Origin: Nitrosomonas ureae
GTDB taxonomy: Bacteria > Pseudomonadota > Gammaproteobacteria > Burkholderiales > Nitrosomonadaceae
NCBI RefSeq assembly: GCF_001455205.1
Contig: NZ_CP013341.1
Location: forward strand, 2,914,001 to 2,978,000
Length of the DNA: 64,000 bases
Reading direction: 5' to 3'
Shown here: in pieces, positions 51,630 through 60,505 of the stretch
Numbering within the stretch: position 1 is the stretch's first letter
How the letters are laid out: the number at the start of each line of letters is the position of its first letter
Position numbers and translations under genes: made by a program
The notes under the pieces: model-generated
The model's input: the letters and a program-made list of their open reading frames with translations, nothing else
What the model was told of the DNA's origin: nothing
Databases searched by the model: none

Positions 51630-54600
51630 GTGAAATTCACGTCACTTACACAGCGTTTTGCTGTCTGGTTCACATTAGTTTCTTTATTACCAATATTATT
51701 TATTGGCAATAGTTTACTGCACACCTTCGAAACAGAAATAAAAGAAGCTGCCATTCAAAAAGTCTCCGCCATCGCTGACAAAAAAGTCGAGCAAATTGAC
51801 AGCTATCTTCTGGAACGCTTGTCTGACGTTTATTTAGTAAGCGGTATGAATACAACCCATGAAGCTATGGTTAAACTCACCGCAGCCTTTGAACAACATG
51901 GAGTCGACTCCGATGAATATCGCCAATTAGATGCGAATTATCGTGAAAGCTTCAAACGCTTTCTGGACTATGCTAGGTACTATGATCTATTCTTGATTTC
52001 AACTCAAGGAACAATAGTTTATTCTCAAGCCCATGAATCTGATTTTGCAACTAATTTACGAACTGATCGCTACCGTGATACCGGCTTGGGTAAAGTTACC
52101 CGCCATGCGTTGGATAATTTGGAAAGCAGTATTTCTGACTTTGAATATTACGAACCATCCAAAGGTGCTATAGCCGCATTCGTTGCAACGCCAATTATGA
52201 TTGATGGAGAAATTCAAGGGGTACTAGCGCTGCAAATATACAGCCACCTTGTGTTTTCAGTAATTTCAAATAACGTGGGGCTTAGCAATAGCGGAGAAAC
52301 CATAGTAGCCAGACTTGAAGATGATCAAACTGCCTTGGTAATGGCTCCGCTTAAGTATGATCTTGATGCTGCATTAAAACGAAAAATTCCTCTTGATAAC
52401 CCACCATTCTCCACGGCAATCCAATATGCACTGAATGGTGATTCAGGGGGTGCATTAACGGTCAATTACCGGGGCAAAGAAGTGGTAGCAGCATGGCGTT
52501 ATCTGCCGCGCTTGAAGTGGGGCATGGTAGTGCAGATCAATGCCGATGAGGCTTTTGCTTCTGTATATCATGTTCATTTTGTGGGTGTGGTAATTGTAAT
52601 TCTGACCTTTCTCGCTGCTTTATTCGGAGCTTTTTTATTTAATCGCCGCGTTGTCGACCCTTTGAAACACTTGAACCAAAGCGCATTAGAGATTTCGGCA
52701 GGTAATTTGCACCTGCGTGCCGCGATTGAAGGTTGGAATGAAATGGGACAACTTGCGCAGACATTTAATCTTATGGTGGAGCGGCTAAATGCCAGCAATA
52801 TGGAGTTGGAAAATAGAGTTGCCGCTCGTACAGCCGACTTGCAACGGGCAAATTCCGCTTTGGCGATTAAAGAAGAAGAAATGCGTTCTGTTGTTGAGCA
52901 CATGGTAGATTGTGTAGTTACCACTGATGAAATAGGCAAGATTCTTTCCGTCAATCCGGTAATGGAAAAACTGTTTGGCTATAGTCACGATGAAATGATC
53001 GGGCAAAATGTATCGATCATCGTACCCGAACCGGATCGTAGTAAACATATCAGTTATATGGAAAATTACTGCCGTACTGGCCATGGCCAGGAATATGTCG
53101 GTCGCCCTTATTTATCCGGGTCGCATGGCATTGGTCGCGGGCGTGAAGTGGAAGGCATTCGCAAGAATGGCGAACGAATCGAGCTATATTTAGCGGTCAG
53201 TGAGTATTATGTGGGCGAAGAACGGCACTTTACCGGAGTAATGCGGGACATCCGCGAACATGTCCGCATTATGAATGATTTACAACAAGCTCGGATTGAG
53301 GCAGAGCAAGCTAATAAAGCTAAATCGGCTTTTCTGGCCGCCATGAGTCATGAAATTCGCACGCCGATGAATGGCGTGATTGGCATGATTGACGTACTTA
53401 GGCAAACTAGCCTGACCGGCTATCAAATGGAAATGGCTAACTTGATACGCGATTCTGCTTATTCGCTGCTTTCCATAATTGAAGATATTCTTGATTTCTC
53501 GAAAATCGAAGCTGGCAAACTGGAAATTGAAAAAATTCCAATGTCATTAGCCAATATTGTCGAAAACGCTTGCGGTATGCTGGCACATGTTGCACTTAGT
53601 AAAAAAGTGGAATTAACCTTATTTATTGATCCAGAAATTCCGGAAAATATGCTGGGCGATCCTTTGCGGCTTCGCCAAATATTGGTAAATATTATTAATA
53701 ACGCAATTAAATTTTCCAGCAAGCAAGAAAAGCAAGGCAAAGTATCGGTGCGAGTATTATTAACCGAATCCAATCCTGATCAAGTAGTTGTTACTTTCCA
53801 GATTACCGACAATGGTATCGGTATGAATAAAGAAACTCAGGAGAAATTGTTTAAATCCTTTTCGCAAGGTGACCCTTCTACTACACGGCGATTTGGTGGA
53901 ACTGGACTTGGTTTGGCAATTTCGCATCATCTGGCAGAATTGATGGATGCAGAAATCACTGTACAAAGCGAGCCTCAACATGGCTCCACTTTTATTATAC
54001 AAATGCCTTTTAAACCTCTCACCAAGATCTCATATGCCGACCACAAGATCGATGATCTCGCAGGCATGAATTGCTTGATATTGGGTGAGAATGATGGGTT
54101 GAGTAATGACTTGGCTGTTTATTTAAGAAGTGCAGGTGCCGTGGTTGAACAGGCGCCTCATCTCAACAATGTTGAGCAAATTGTTCAGAAGCTTGCTCCC
54201 GGATTGTGGCTCGTCGTTATCGATGCCGGAGAGCAAGTGCCTTCCATTGAGGAATTACGTGCTGCGTTTAACGCTCGCTCTGAAATTATAAAGAACGCCG
54301 CAGAAACGGGATTATATCAATCGCATCCCTTTATTGAACCTCGGTTTATTGTGATTAAGCGTGGCCGTCGCCGGCAAGCGCGTATCGAAGATATCGACAT
54401 CATTACGTTGGATGGCGATGTTATGTATCGTCAATCTTTATTTCGCGCGATGGAGATTGCTGCTGGAAGAATAGAAGCAGAAACAGAAGAGACCCCTTCC
54501 CTGAAGAGCGTAATTACATCAGCGCCTAAACCCATTACACGTGAAGAAGCCTTGAGGCAACGCATACTAATTTTGGTAGCGGAAGACAACGATATTAATC

Positions 54601-55340
54601 AGAAAGTAATCCGCCAACAGCTCAACCTGTTGGGATATGCAGCAGATATTGCTAGCGATGGAAAAGAAGCATTGAAACGTTGGCAAACGGGAGATTATGA
54701 TTTGTTATTGACTGATTTACACATGCCAGAAATGGATGGGTTTGAATTGACAAGAGAAATTCGAGCAATCGAGACCAATCAAAAACATATTCCAATTGTT
54801 GCCTTAACAGCGAATGCGCTAAAAGGAGAGAAGGAACGCTGTCTGCAAACCGGAATGGATGACTATCTGAGCAAACCGGTACAGCTTGAAGATTTACGCT
54901 TAATGCTTGAAAGATACCTACCCAATCGGAAACTAATTGAGGCTACTCTATCTGACTCTCAACCAGCCTTACCTGACAGCAAAACCGAATCAACCGGAAC
55001 ACCGCTCGATATTCATGTTCTCGAACAGCTGGTTGGTAATGATCCGGAAATGATTAAAGAAATGCTGCTGGATTTTTACACCAGTGCGGAAAAAATTGCA
55101 GCAGAACTCCACATGGCATATCAAGAAAATCAATTGACAACAGTAGGTTCATTGGCTCATAAACTCAAATCATCTGCACGTTCAGTAGGCGCGCTTGCAT
55201 TAGGTGAAGTATGCGCGCAGATGGAGCAAGCAGGTAAAGACAATGATGCAAAAGCTCTGGCTGAATTTTTCACAACATTCGATATGCTAATGATAAGTAT
55301 CCAAACTTATCTAAATACTTTATATGCAAAGGATGAATAA
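51630..55340 (+). CDS. Hybrid sensor histidine kinase with Cache, PAS, REC and Hpt
   Basis: A 1236-residue BarA-like hybrid kinase with GTG start (AGGAGAAACTG before it). Order: TM1 (about 11-28), periplasmic double-Cache sensor (to about 305), TM2 (about 312-332), HAMP (about 333-388), coiled coil, PAS (about 418-545), HisKA with phospho-accepting His574 (MSHEIRTPMNG), HATPase (NIINNAIKF, DNGIGMN, GGTGLGLAIS), a degenerate receiver-like segment (about 810-900, no clear Asp pocket), a true receiver (VAEDNDINQK; phospho-acceptor Asp1029 in LTDLHMPEMDG) and an Hpt domain (His1177, SLAHKLKSSARSVG). A His-Asp-His relay is thus complete in one chain; a separate output regulator is needed. The EPS locus lies next to it divergently. 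Confidence 0.95.
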   Translation: MKFTSLTQRFAVWFTLVSLLPILFIGNSLLHTFETEIKEAAIQKVSAIADKKVEQIDSYLLERLSDVYLVSGMNTTHEAMVKLTAAFEQHGVDSDEYRQLDANYRESFKRFLDYARYYDLFLISTQGTIVYSQAHESDFATNLRTDRYRDTGLGKVTRHALDNLESSISDFEYYEPSKGAIAAFVATPIMIDGEIQGVLALQIYSHLVFSVISNNVGLSNSGETIVARLEDDQTALVMAPLKYDLDAALKRKIPLDNPPFSTAIQYALNGDSGGALTVNYRGKEVVAAWRYLPRLKWGMVVQINADEAFASVYHVHFVGVVIVILTFLAALFGAFLFNRRVVDPLKHLNQSALEISAGNLHLRAAIEGWNEMGQLAQTFNLMVERLNASNMELENRVAARTADLQRANSALAIKEEEMRSVVEHMVDCVVTTDEIGKILSVNPVMEKLFGYSHDEMIGQNVSIIVPEPDRSKHISYMENYCRTGHGQEYVGRPYLSGSHGIGRGREVEGIRKNGERIELYLAVSEYYVGEERHFTGVMRDIREHVRIMNDLQQARIEAEQANKAKSAFLAAMSHEIRTPMNGVIGMIDVLRQTSLTGYQMEMANLIRDSAYSLLSIIEDILDFSKIEAGKLEIEKIPMSLANIVENACGMLAHVALSKKVELTLFIDPEIPENMLGDPLRLRQILVNIINNAIKFSSKQEKQGKVSVRVLLTESNPDQVVVTFQITDNGIGMNKETQEKLFKSFSQGDPSTTRRFGGTGLGLAISHHLAELMDAEITVQSEPQHGSTFIIQMPFKPLTKISYADHKIDDLAGMNCLILGENDGLSNDLAVYLRSAGAVVEQAPHLNNVEQIVQKLAPGLWLVVIDAGEQVPSIEELRAAFNARSEIIKNAAETGLYQSHPFIEPRFIVIKRGRRRQARIEDIDIITLDGDVMYRQSLFRAMEIAAGRIEAETEETPSLKSVITSAPKPITREEALRQRILILVAEDNDINQKVIRQQLNLLGYAADIASDGKEALKRWQTGDYDLLLTDLHMPEMDGFELTREIRAIETNQKHIPIVALTANALKGEKERCLQTGMDDYLSKPVQLEDLRLMLERYLPNRKLIEATLSDSQPALPDSKTESTGTPLDIHVLEQLVGNDPEMIKEMLLDFYTSAEKIAAELHMAYQENQLTTVGSLAHKLKSSARSVGALALGEVCAQMEQAGKDNDAKALAEFFTTFDMLMISIQTYLNTLYAKDE

Positions 55341-55471
55341 ATTTGCTCCGCACCCCGCACCTGTCCCGGTGGCAAGATCGCGGGGAATCGCAAATTACAC
55401 GTTGTAAGTAATAAAAATCACGCATGTTTCTCGAAACAAATTGAGAAGCGATAATAAATACGACTCAAACG

Positions 55472-57196
55472 ATGACCTATTTATTCAATAACCCAACAAA
55501 ATTTGCAGACGAACTGATTGAAGGATATGTTGCGGCACACCGCAACCAATTACGCTTGGTTGAAGGCGGCGTAATTCGCAGTCACAAAGCTAAACCAGGC
55601 CAAGTCGTACTTGTTATTGGTGGCGGTTCCGGGCATTACCCGGCGTTTGGTGGATTCGTTGGGCAAGGTCTGGCACACGGCGCCGCCCTAGGGAACGTCT
55701 TTGCAGCACCATCAGCGCAACAGATTTGCAATGTAGCGCAGGCCGTGGATGCAGGTGGCGGCATCTTGTTTTGTTATGGCAATTATGCCGGTGATGTACT
55801 CAATTTCAATCAAGCACAAGAACGACTTCGCGCGATGGGCATTGATGTTCGAACGGTGGTTATAACTGATGACATCGCTTCTGCAACCTTGATTGAAAAA
55901 AATAAACGCCGTGGTATTGCCGGAACTTTACCGGTTTTCAAGGCAGCGGCTGTAGCTGCAGATACAGAAAAATCACTTGATGAGGTTTTCCGCATTGCAA
56001 CTGATGCCAATGATCGCGTGCGGACACTCGGTGTCGCATTCTCCGGCTGTACTCTGCCGGGTGCCAATAAACCACTGTTCGAAGTTGCAACCGGAATGAT
56101 GGAAGTTGGAATGGGAATTCATGGTGAACCTGGCCTCTATCGCATCAATGCACCAACTGCCGATGGCCTGGCAGAAATGCTGGTCAACAAGTTACTCGCT
56201 GAAATTCCTTCAGCCATCCTCAATCCTGATGCTGCGCGTATCGGTGTAATACTGAACGGCCTTGGCACTGTAAAATATGAAGAATTATTTGTCGTCTATC
56301 GTCAGGTTGATCGATTGCTATTCGAGCGCGGATTGACCATTGTCCAGCCCGTAGTGGGTGAATTAATCACAAGTTTCGATATGGCAGGTCTCTCCCTGAC
56401 GTTATTCTGGATCAACGATGAACTTGAGCAAACCTGGATTGCGGCAGCAGACACTCCAGCTTTTTATAGGAGCAATATTGCCTATTCCAACATTGGCACA
56501 TTAGAAGCAAGTTCATATAGAAACAAACGCTCATTAGAAACTGGCTCTCCCAACTCACAATCAGCTGCAGCAATAGTATTTTTAGCTCTTAAGGCCGCCA
56601 GCAAAGTGATTAATGAAATGAGCGAGGAGCTTGGCCGATTGGATGCTATTGCAGGTGATGGCGACCACGGCATCGGTATGCAGCGTGGAATCACCGCAGC
56701 GGTTGCAGCGGCAAAAGAAGCGCGAGTTGCCAGAACCGGTGTTGGAACACTACTTAAAGCTGCTGGCGATGCTTGGTCGGATCGGGCTGGCGGCACATCG
56801 GGTGCTTTATGGGGTATTATCCTCCACAATTTAGGCGATGCTCTGGGTGACAAAATCACGCCTGATGCATCAGCAGTTGCTGTCGGTATTGCCTCGGCGC
56901 TTCGTGATGTAATCAATCGCGGGAAAGCACAGTTGGGCGACAAGACTCTTGTTGATGTTCTGCATCCATTCTCAGCGGCACTTACGACGACGGCATCACA
57001 AGGTCTTTCGATTGTAGATTCCTGGGCTATTGCAACTGATATAGCAAATGAAGCAGCTCAAGCCACCAAGAATTTGCGCCCCAGAATTGGTCGCGCACGC
57101 CCGCATGCGGAGCAAAGTCTCGGCACACCCGATCCGGGCGCTATTTCACTGGCATTGATCATCCGCGCAATTGAAAAAACACTTAATCACCTCTGA
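55472..57196 (+). CDS. Fused dihydroxyacetone kinase family protein (DhaK-DhaL)
   Basis: A 574-residue ATP-dependent kinase joining DhaK and DhaL. The N-terminal DhaK part has GGGSGHYPAFGGFVG and the catalytic histidine region GMGIHGEPGL, where a His forms a hemiaminal with the ketone substrate. The C-terminal DhaL part (from about 365) has AGDGDHGIGMQRG (Mg-ATP Asp residues) and SDRAGGTSGALWG. Known family members phosphorylate dihydroxyacetone, glyceraldehyde or related ketoses such as erythrulose; which is used here is unknown. The order and length match single-chain kinases rather than PTS-dependent three-subunit systems. In an autotroph it could recycle triose or tetrose by-products. The gene is solitary. 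Confidence 0.92.
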   Translation: MTYLFNNPTKFADELIEGYVAAHRNQLRLVEGGVIRSHKAKPGQVVLVIGGGSGHYPAFGGFVGQGLAHGAALGNVFAAPSAQQICNVAQAVDAGGGILFCYGNYAGDVLNFNQAQERLRAMGIDVRTVVITDDIASATLIEKNKRRGIAGTLPVFKAAAVAADTEKSLDEVFRIATDANDRVRTLGVAFSGCTLPGANKPLFEVATGMMEVGMGIHGEPGLYRINAPTADGLAEMLVNKLLAEIPSAILNPDAARIGVILNGLGTVKYEELFVVYRQVDRLLFERGLTIVQPVVGELITSFDMAGLSLTLFWINDELEQTWIAAADTPAFYRSNIAYSNIGTLEASSYRNKRSLETGSPNSQSAAAIVFLALKAASKVINEMSEELGRLDAIAGDGDHGIGMQRGITAAVAAAKEARVARTGVGTLLKAAGDAWSDRAGGTSGALWGIILHNLGDALGDKITPDASAVAVGIASALRDVINRGKAQLGDKTLVDVLHPFSAALTTTASQGLSIVDSWAIATDIANEAAQATKNLRPRIGRARPHAEQSLGTPDPGAISLALIIRAIEKTLNHL

Positions 57197-57363
57197 AATA
57201 TTGAAGGAATTCGGGGCACAGCACAGGTCTGCGAGGAAAGACGAGAATCCGCCACAAGCAAAATCATTTTTTCCAGATATGCGGAGATAAATTAGCTTAC
57301 GAATCATTAACATACTGCCATAAACTACCTACATTATAGTGATCGGAAAGTCCGATGACGGTA

Positions 57364-57391
57364 TTGTGCCCCTAAAATAGATTCTTATAAT
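57364..57391 (+). promoter_or_regulatory. Sigma70-type promoter
   Basis: TTGTGC (57364-57369) and a perfect TATAAT (57386-57391) are 16 bases apart. Transcription would begin near 57398, 23 bases before a small open frame. Confidence 0.55.
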
Positions 57392-57420
57392 CAACATGAT
57401 CGTGTGCAATCCATCGGATA

Positions 57421-57525
57421 ATGAAAATGCAACAATGCACACTTTGCAGTGGAGATAATTTTCACGAAGTTGTTTTTCAAAATAGGAATCCTGAAAATCG
57501 TTTTGTACGTGCCGCCATTGACTGA
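57421..57525 (+). CDS. Possible 34-residue zinc-ribbon-like small protein
   Basis: An open frame encoding MKMQQCTLCSGDNFHEVVFQ and ending NRFVRAAID. The CxxC pair and the following DNF recall the N-terminal zinc-binding segment of some methyltransferases and small zinc ribbons; only one Cys pair is present, so zinc would need a dimer or the frame is a remnant of a longer gene. There is no clear ribosome-binding site (CGGATA upstream). The frame lies exactly between a good promoter and a strong terminator, so the unit is either a tiny mRNA or a small RNA of about 165 nucleotides. Confidence 0.35.
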   Translation: MKMQQCTLCSGDNFHEVVFQNRNPENRFVRAAID

Positions 57526-57538
57526 TTGAAATAAACAA

Positions 57539-57567
57539 CTCCGTGGTCTTGCCACGGAGCTATTTAT
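57539..57567 (+). terminator. Rho-independent terminator
   Basis: CTCCGTGG (57539-57546) pairs perfectly with CCACGGAG (57552-57559) across five bases and is followed by T-rich sequence. It lies 14 bases after the small frame. Confidence 0.8.
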
Positions 57568-57638
57568 TTCTCCCGTTTATATTTTTGCATCTTACTACAA
57601 TAATTTATTTAACAAGGGGGATACAATACATCTTAAAT

Positions 57639-57836
57639 TTAACCTGAGCGGCTATTTCGCACTGCGCTAAGTTGTATTTCTGCCCTAGCAGCCTGGTGCA
57701 TACTTTGTGAGCCGCCCACCACAGTATCAGTGGGCTGGGTCACAACCGCTGCTAAGGAAAATGTAATTGTATAGAGAATAGTAATTGCATAAACTACAAA
57801 TAACTGAGGTGCTTGTATTAACTCTCTAGTTTCCAT
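57639..57836 (-). CDS. Small single-span membrane protein
   Basis: A 65-residue protein with one transmembrane helix (about 12-33, LFVVYAITILYTITFSLAAV) after a short polar start METRELIQAP and a polar, Ala/Ser-rich tail. The start is well supported by AAAGGAGTAAAGTC before the ATG. I do not recognise a family. It is divergent from the LysR regulator gene, with 323 bases between; such arrangements often mean control by the regulator, which is inference here. Confidence 0.6.
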   Translation of the reverse strand: METRELIQAPQLFVVYAITILYTITFSLAAVVTQPTDTVVGGSQSMHQAARAEIQLSAVRNSRSG

Positions 57837-58132
57837 TGACTTTACTCCTTTTAATACATTTATCGGTTATATATGCAAGTTCAGTTGATCTGCAGAAATA
57901 ACCCTATTAACAATACGCTCTCATAGGTTGACAATATAAATACTAATTGACTAACCAGAAACACATCACTTTTAGTGATCAAGAGCAAGCTGGTTAAGGC
58001 GGATACGTTATTAGCAGTTTAATTATAATGACAATAAAAACTGTTACATGGATACATGTGTAGATATCTCACCTTAAAATAGATAATATAGATTAAGAAT
58101 ACCGGAGAGAAGTATCATAAAATGAAACATTT

Positions 58133-58151
58133 TGTATCTTAATTAGATACA
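58133..58151. promoter_or_regulatory. Candidate LysR operator
   Basis: TGTATCT-TAATT-AGATACA is a perfect 7-bp dyad nine bases before the lysR ATG. LysR proteins bind T-N11-A dyads of this kind, and this position suits autoregulation. The rest of 57837-58159 is AT-rich with a TTGACA near 57932. Confidence 0.5.
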
Positions 58152-58159
58152 ATAGTATT

Positions 58160-59071
58160 ATGCAAGATCTTAATCTCCTGATAATTTTTGCTCGAGTTGC
58201 CGAAGCCGGGAGCTTTGCAGAAGCGGCGCGTCGTATGAATATCTCCCGTGCAGCAGTAAGTAAAGCCGTTGCTAAACTGGAGAAAGATCTCAGCACTCGA
58301 TTATTTCTCCGAAGCACTCGGCATCTTAGTTTGACCGAGACAGGCACCGCACTCTCAGAGCATGCAACTCGCATCCTGGAAGAATCTGAGCATGCCGAAC
58401 GGGCAGTCAATAGCCTCCATGCTGAACCGCGCGGAATACTAAAAGTAAGTGTATCGAGCTCTTTTGGAACACGCCACATCGCTCCGGCTCTTCCATGCTT
58501 TCTTACTCGTTATCCTAAGATCAGAATTGACCTGACTATTACCGATCATCCGGGTGATTTGATTGAAGAGGGATATGATGTACAAATTCGTGTGACAAAT
58601 GAGCCTGATCTTAATCTAGTGGCACGCAGGATTGCGCCTGTGCGCCGCATATTGTGCGCAACGCCTCAGTATTTCCAGCAATGGGGCATGCCAAAAATAC
58701 CAGAGGATCTAGAGAAACATAACTGTCTCGATTGCGCTCTCTCTGCCGAGCAAGGCTATTGGTGTTTCAACGGACCGGCGGGTAAAATCAAGGTTCCAAT
58801 TTCAGGAACCTTACGCATTAATGATAATGATGCACTTGCACAGGCAACTCTTCATGGATTTGGAATCGCTTTGCTACCTACTTATACTATTGGCATGGAA
58901 CTACAAAAAGGACGACTCCAGATGGCGCTGCCGGAATATCTATCGATAGAGCGCCATATTTATGCGTGTTATCTTCCAAGCAGGCATTTGCCTATAAAAA
59001 TACGTACATTTATAAATTTTCTCGCAGAATATGTCGGCGATATACCTTACTGGGATCAGTCTTTAAAATAG
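58160..59071 (+). CDS. LysR-family transcriptional regulator
   Basis: A 303-residue regulator. Residues 1-62 are the winged helix-turn-helix (DLNLLIIFARVAEAGSFAEA, ARRMNISRAAVSKAVAKLEK), and the linker helix and two-lobed effector-binding domain follow (GILKVSVSSSFGTRHIAPAL; HPGDLIEEGYDVQIRVTNEP; LHGFGIALLPTYTIGMELQK). The sequence belongs to the CrgA/AaeR/DsdC-like branch that controls small divergent or neighbouring genes. Length is standard. The dyad at 58133-58151 suggests autoregulation; the small membrane gene on the other strand is a candidate target. The effector is unknown. Confidence 0.93.
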   Translation: MQDLNLLIIFARVAEAGSFAEAARRMNISRAAVSKAVAKLEKDLSTRLFLRSTRHLSLTETGTALSEHATRILEESEHAERAVNSLHAEPRGILKVSVSSSFGTRHIAPALPCFLTRYPKIRIDLTITDHPGDLIEEGYDVQIRVTNEPDLNLVARRIAPVRRILCATPQYFQQWGMPKIPEDLEKHNCLDCALSAEQGYWCFNGPAGKIKVPISGTLRINDNDALAQATLHGFGIALLPTYTIGMELQKGRLQMALPEYLSIERHIYACYLPSRHLPIKIRTFINFLAEYVGDIPYWDQSLK

Positions 59072-59680
59072 ACTTAGTTTCAATCAGAATCCAGCTTCAT
59101 GCCAAAAATACGCTGAATTTTAAGAAACCCAGAGTTTCATAAAATTCAGCCTTGAATGCAGGGCAAACATGGAATTACCCCGTACATCAATCTCCGAAAC
59201 AAAAATCTCCTGTTTACACCTTTGGCAAAGAGGGGGTTAGCATGCGCTTATCGGGGTGTCCAACACAGTATACAGCTCAACTGAAGCGAATAAAGCACCC
59301 CGCCGCAAGCAACGAGGTATTAAAAGTGCTCTTCAGACTGCTGGTTTTCAACCAGCCTTCGCCCCGAGGGGCGAGGAATTAAATCCGGAAGAGATTAAAA
59401 CAATTCTATTTATAAGCTTCTTCAATCAATCATAAAAGCAACTGCAATGATAATACTTTCACAGAAAGATTTTGGAGAGTACCCAAAAATGAATTATGCT
59501 TATCACAAAGAATTCAAAGCATAGCAACAAATCACTCAGAAGATTATTGAGTATATAAAAACCTTCTATAATCGACAGTAAATGCAGGCGTTATCTTTCC
59601 CCAGCATAATTTACGCGACGATACGATGCAAAATCGAGTCGTAACCATGTACTCCATTTCTAAATACACATATCAGTCAT
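59072..59680. other. Intergenic region with hairpin and IS relics
   Basis: Contains a hairpin after lysR (GCTGAATTTTA at 59112, inverted copy ending at 59150, T-rich on the minus strand), a GC-rich palindromic stretch (CGCCCCGAGGGGCG near 59358) of REP-like look, and the IS3 remnant listed separately. A 76-codon frame at 59152 is not convincing. Confidence 0.45.
59472..59610 (+). pseudogene. Degraded IS3-type OrfB C-terminus
   Basis: Two frames retain the pattern of IS3-family OrfB ends: FWRVPKNEL, then YHKEFKA, stop, QQITQKIIEYIKTFYNRQ, stop, MQALSFPS. The normal order is FFxxLKxEL, YHxxYxT, ATxxIFxYIEVFYNRxRxQxxLxYxSP. Two stop codons and frame changes show that it is an old relic. No terminal repeats were found. 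Confidence 0.6.
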
Positions 59681-59995
59681 ATGATAAATATAAAGAATTC
59701 AATCGAGCTCAAACTCCTATCATTGCAACCGCAATTTCTAGAGGTAATCAATGAAAGTCACAAGCATAATGTATCGGAAGGATCCGAGTCCCATTTCAAA
59801 GTGACCATTGTTTCTGATGAATTTAACGGAAAAATGCTGTTAACTCGACACCGAATGGTCAATAACATTCTGGCGGATGAACTTCATTCAATTCATGCGC
59901 TTGTCATGCATACCATGACCATAGAGGAATGGTTTGAAAAGAATGGAAAATCTGACGAATCTCCCCCGTGCCTTGGAGGCTCAAAAATTAAATAG
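59681..59995 (+). CDS. BolA-family protein
   Basis: A 104-residue BolA homologue. The class II KH-like fold signature is clear: LEVINESHKHNVSEGSESHF, KVTIVSDEFNGKMLLTRHRM and VNNILADELHSIHALVMHTM, ending TIEEWFEKN. The invariant His in HRMVN is the residue that coordinates a shared 2Fe-2S cluster with monothiol glutaredoxins in BolA-Grx pairs. No strong ribosome-binding site precedes the ATG. No glutaredoxin gene is adjacent. BolA acts in iron homeostasis and stationary-phase cell shape in other bacteria. Confidence 0.9.
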   Translation: MINIKNSIELKLLSLQPQFLEVINESHKHNVSEGSESHFKVTIVSDEFNGKMLLTRHRMVNNILADELHSIHALVMHTMTIEEWFEKNGKSDESPPCLGGSKIK

Positions 59996-60505
59996 CCTGA
60001 TAACATTAATATTTTCTTCTTACAGCTGTTAATTAATTGAAATCAGTTGCCCAAGCTATTAGTGTATCTCTGTCGAATATCTGAAATCACTAATGGATAG
60101 TTTCCAAGTTGAAACATAACTATATGAAAAAAAGTGATAATTATTAAGCTCTAGGCTCGCAGACACGATCTGCGAGCCTAGAGCCTAAAAAATATCATTT
60201 TACCTTTGTACACAGAACGAGTTAAGTTCAAATTTTTTATAAAGATAGGCAGTTAGCGTGTTATAGGGATTTCTTCTTTATTATCGTAGCGAAGCTTTCA
60301 AATTGAGCAAAAACTTTCTAGTACATATGTACTAGAAAAAAAAGTAATAATGACCTATTGTGTCACAGGATATTTCCACTAATCTTAACCTTCAGTTTAT
60401 AAAAAAAATAATTACACAGAACTGAATATTTATCAATAGCTTATATAAATAATTTGATTCTATAAAGCTAATTATTAATGAACGACAAAACTTGAGGGAT
60501 TAAGC
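59996..60505. other. Intergenic region before the propeller genes
   Basis: AT-rich, with the strong hairpin listed separately, an ACATATGTACTAGAAA-type palindrome near 60322, and no supported gene. GAGG before the ATG at 60506 is the ribosome-binding site of the next gene. Confidence 0.4.
60148..60184. terminator. Long hairpin, 16-bp perfect stem
   Basis: GCTCTAGGCTCGCAGA (60148-60163) pairs without mismatch with TCTGCGAGCCTAGAGC (60169-60184) over a five-base loop. Only a few A/T bases follow on either side. It may be a bidirectional terminator; its outer bases recur in the hairpin at 62667. Confidence 0.7.

Larger units (their letters stand above)
57197..57638. other. Intergenic region with small transcription unit
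   Basis: Holds the promoter-like sequence, the 34-codon frame and the terminator listed separately. The first 150 bases (57197-57350) show nothing recognisable. Confidence 0.45.

Noticed and set aside
59152..59382. 76-codon frame after lysR
   Set aside because: Runs through a REP-like palindrome near the IS relic and has no family pattern.
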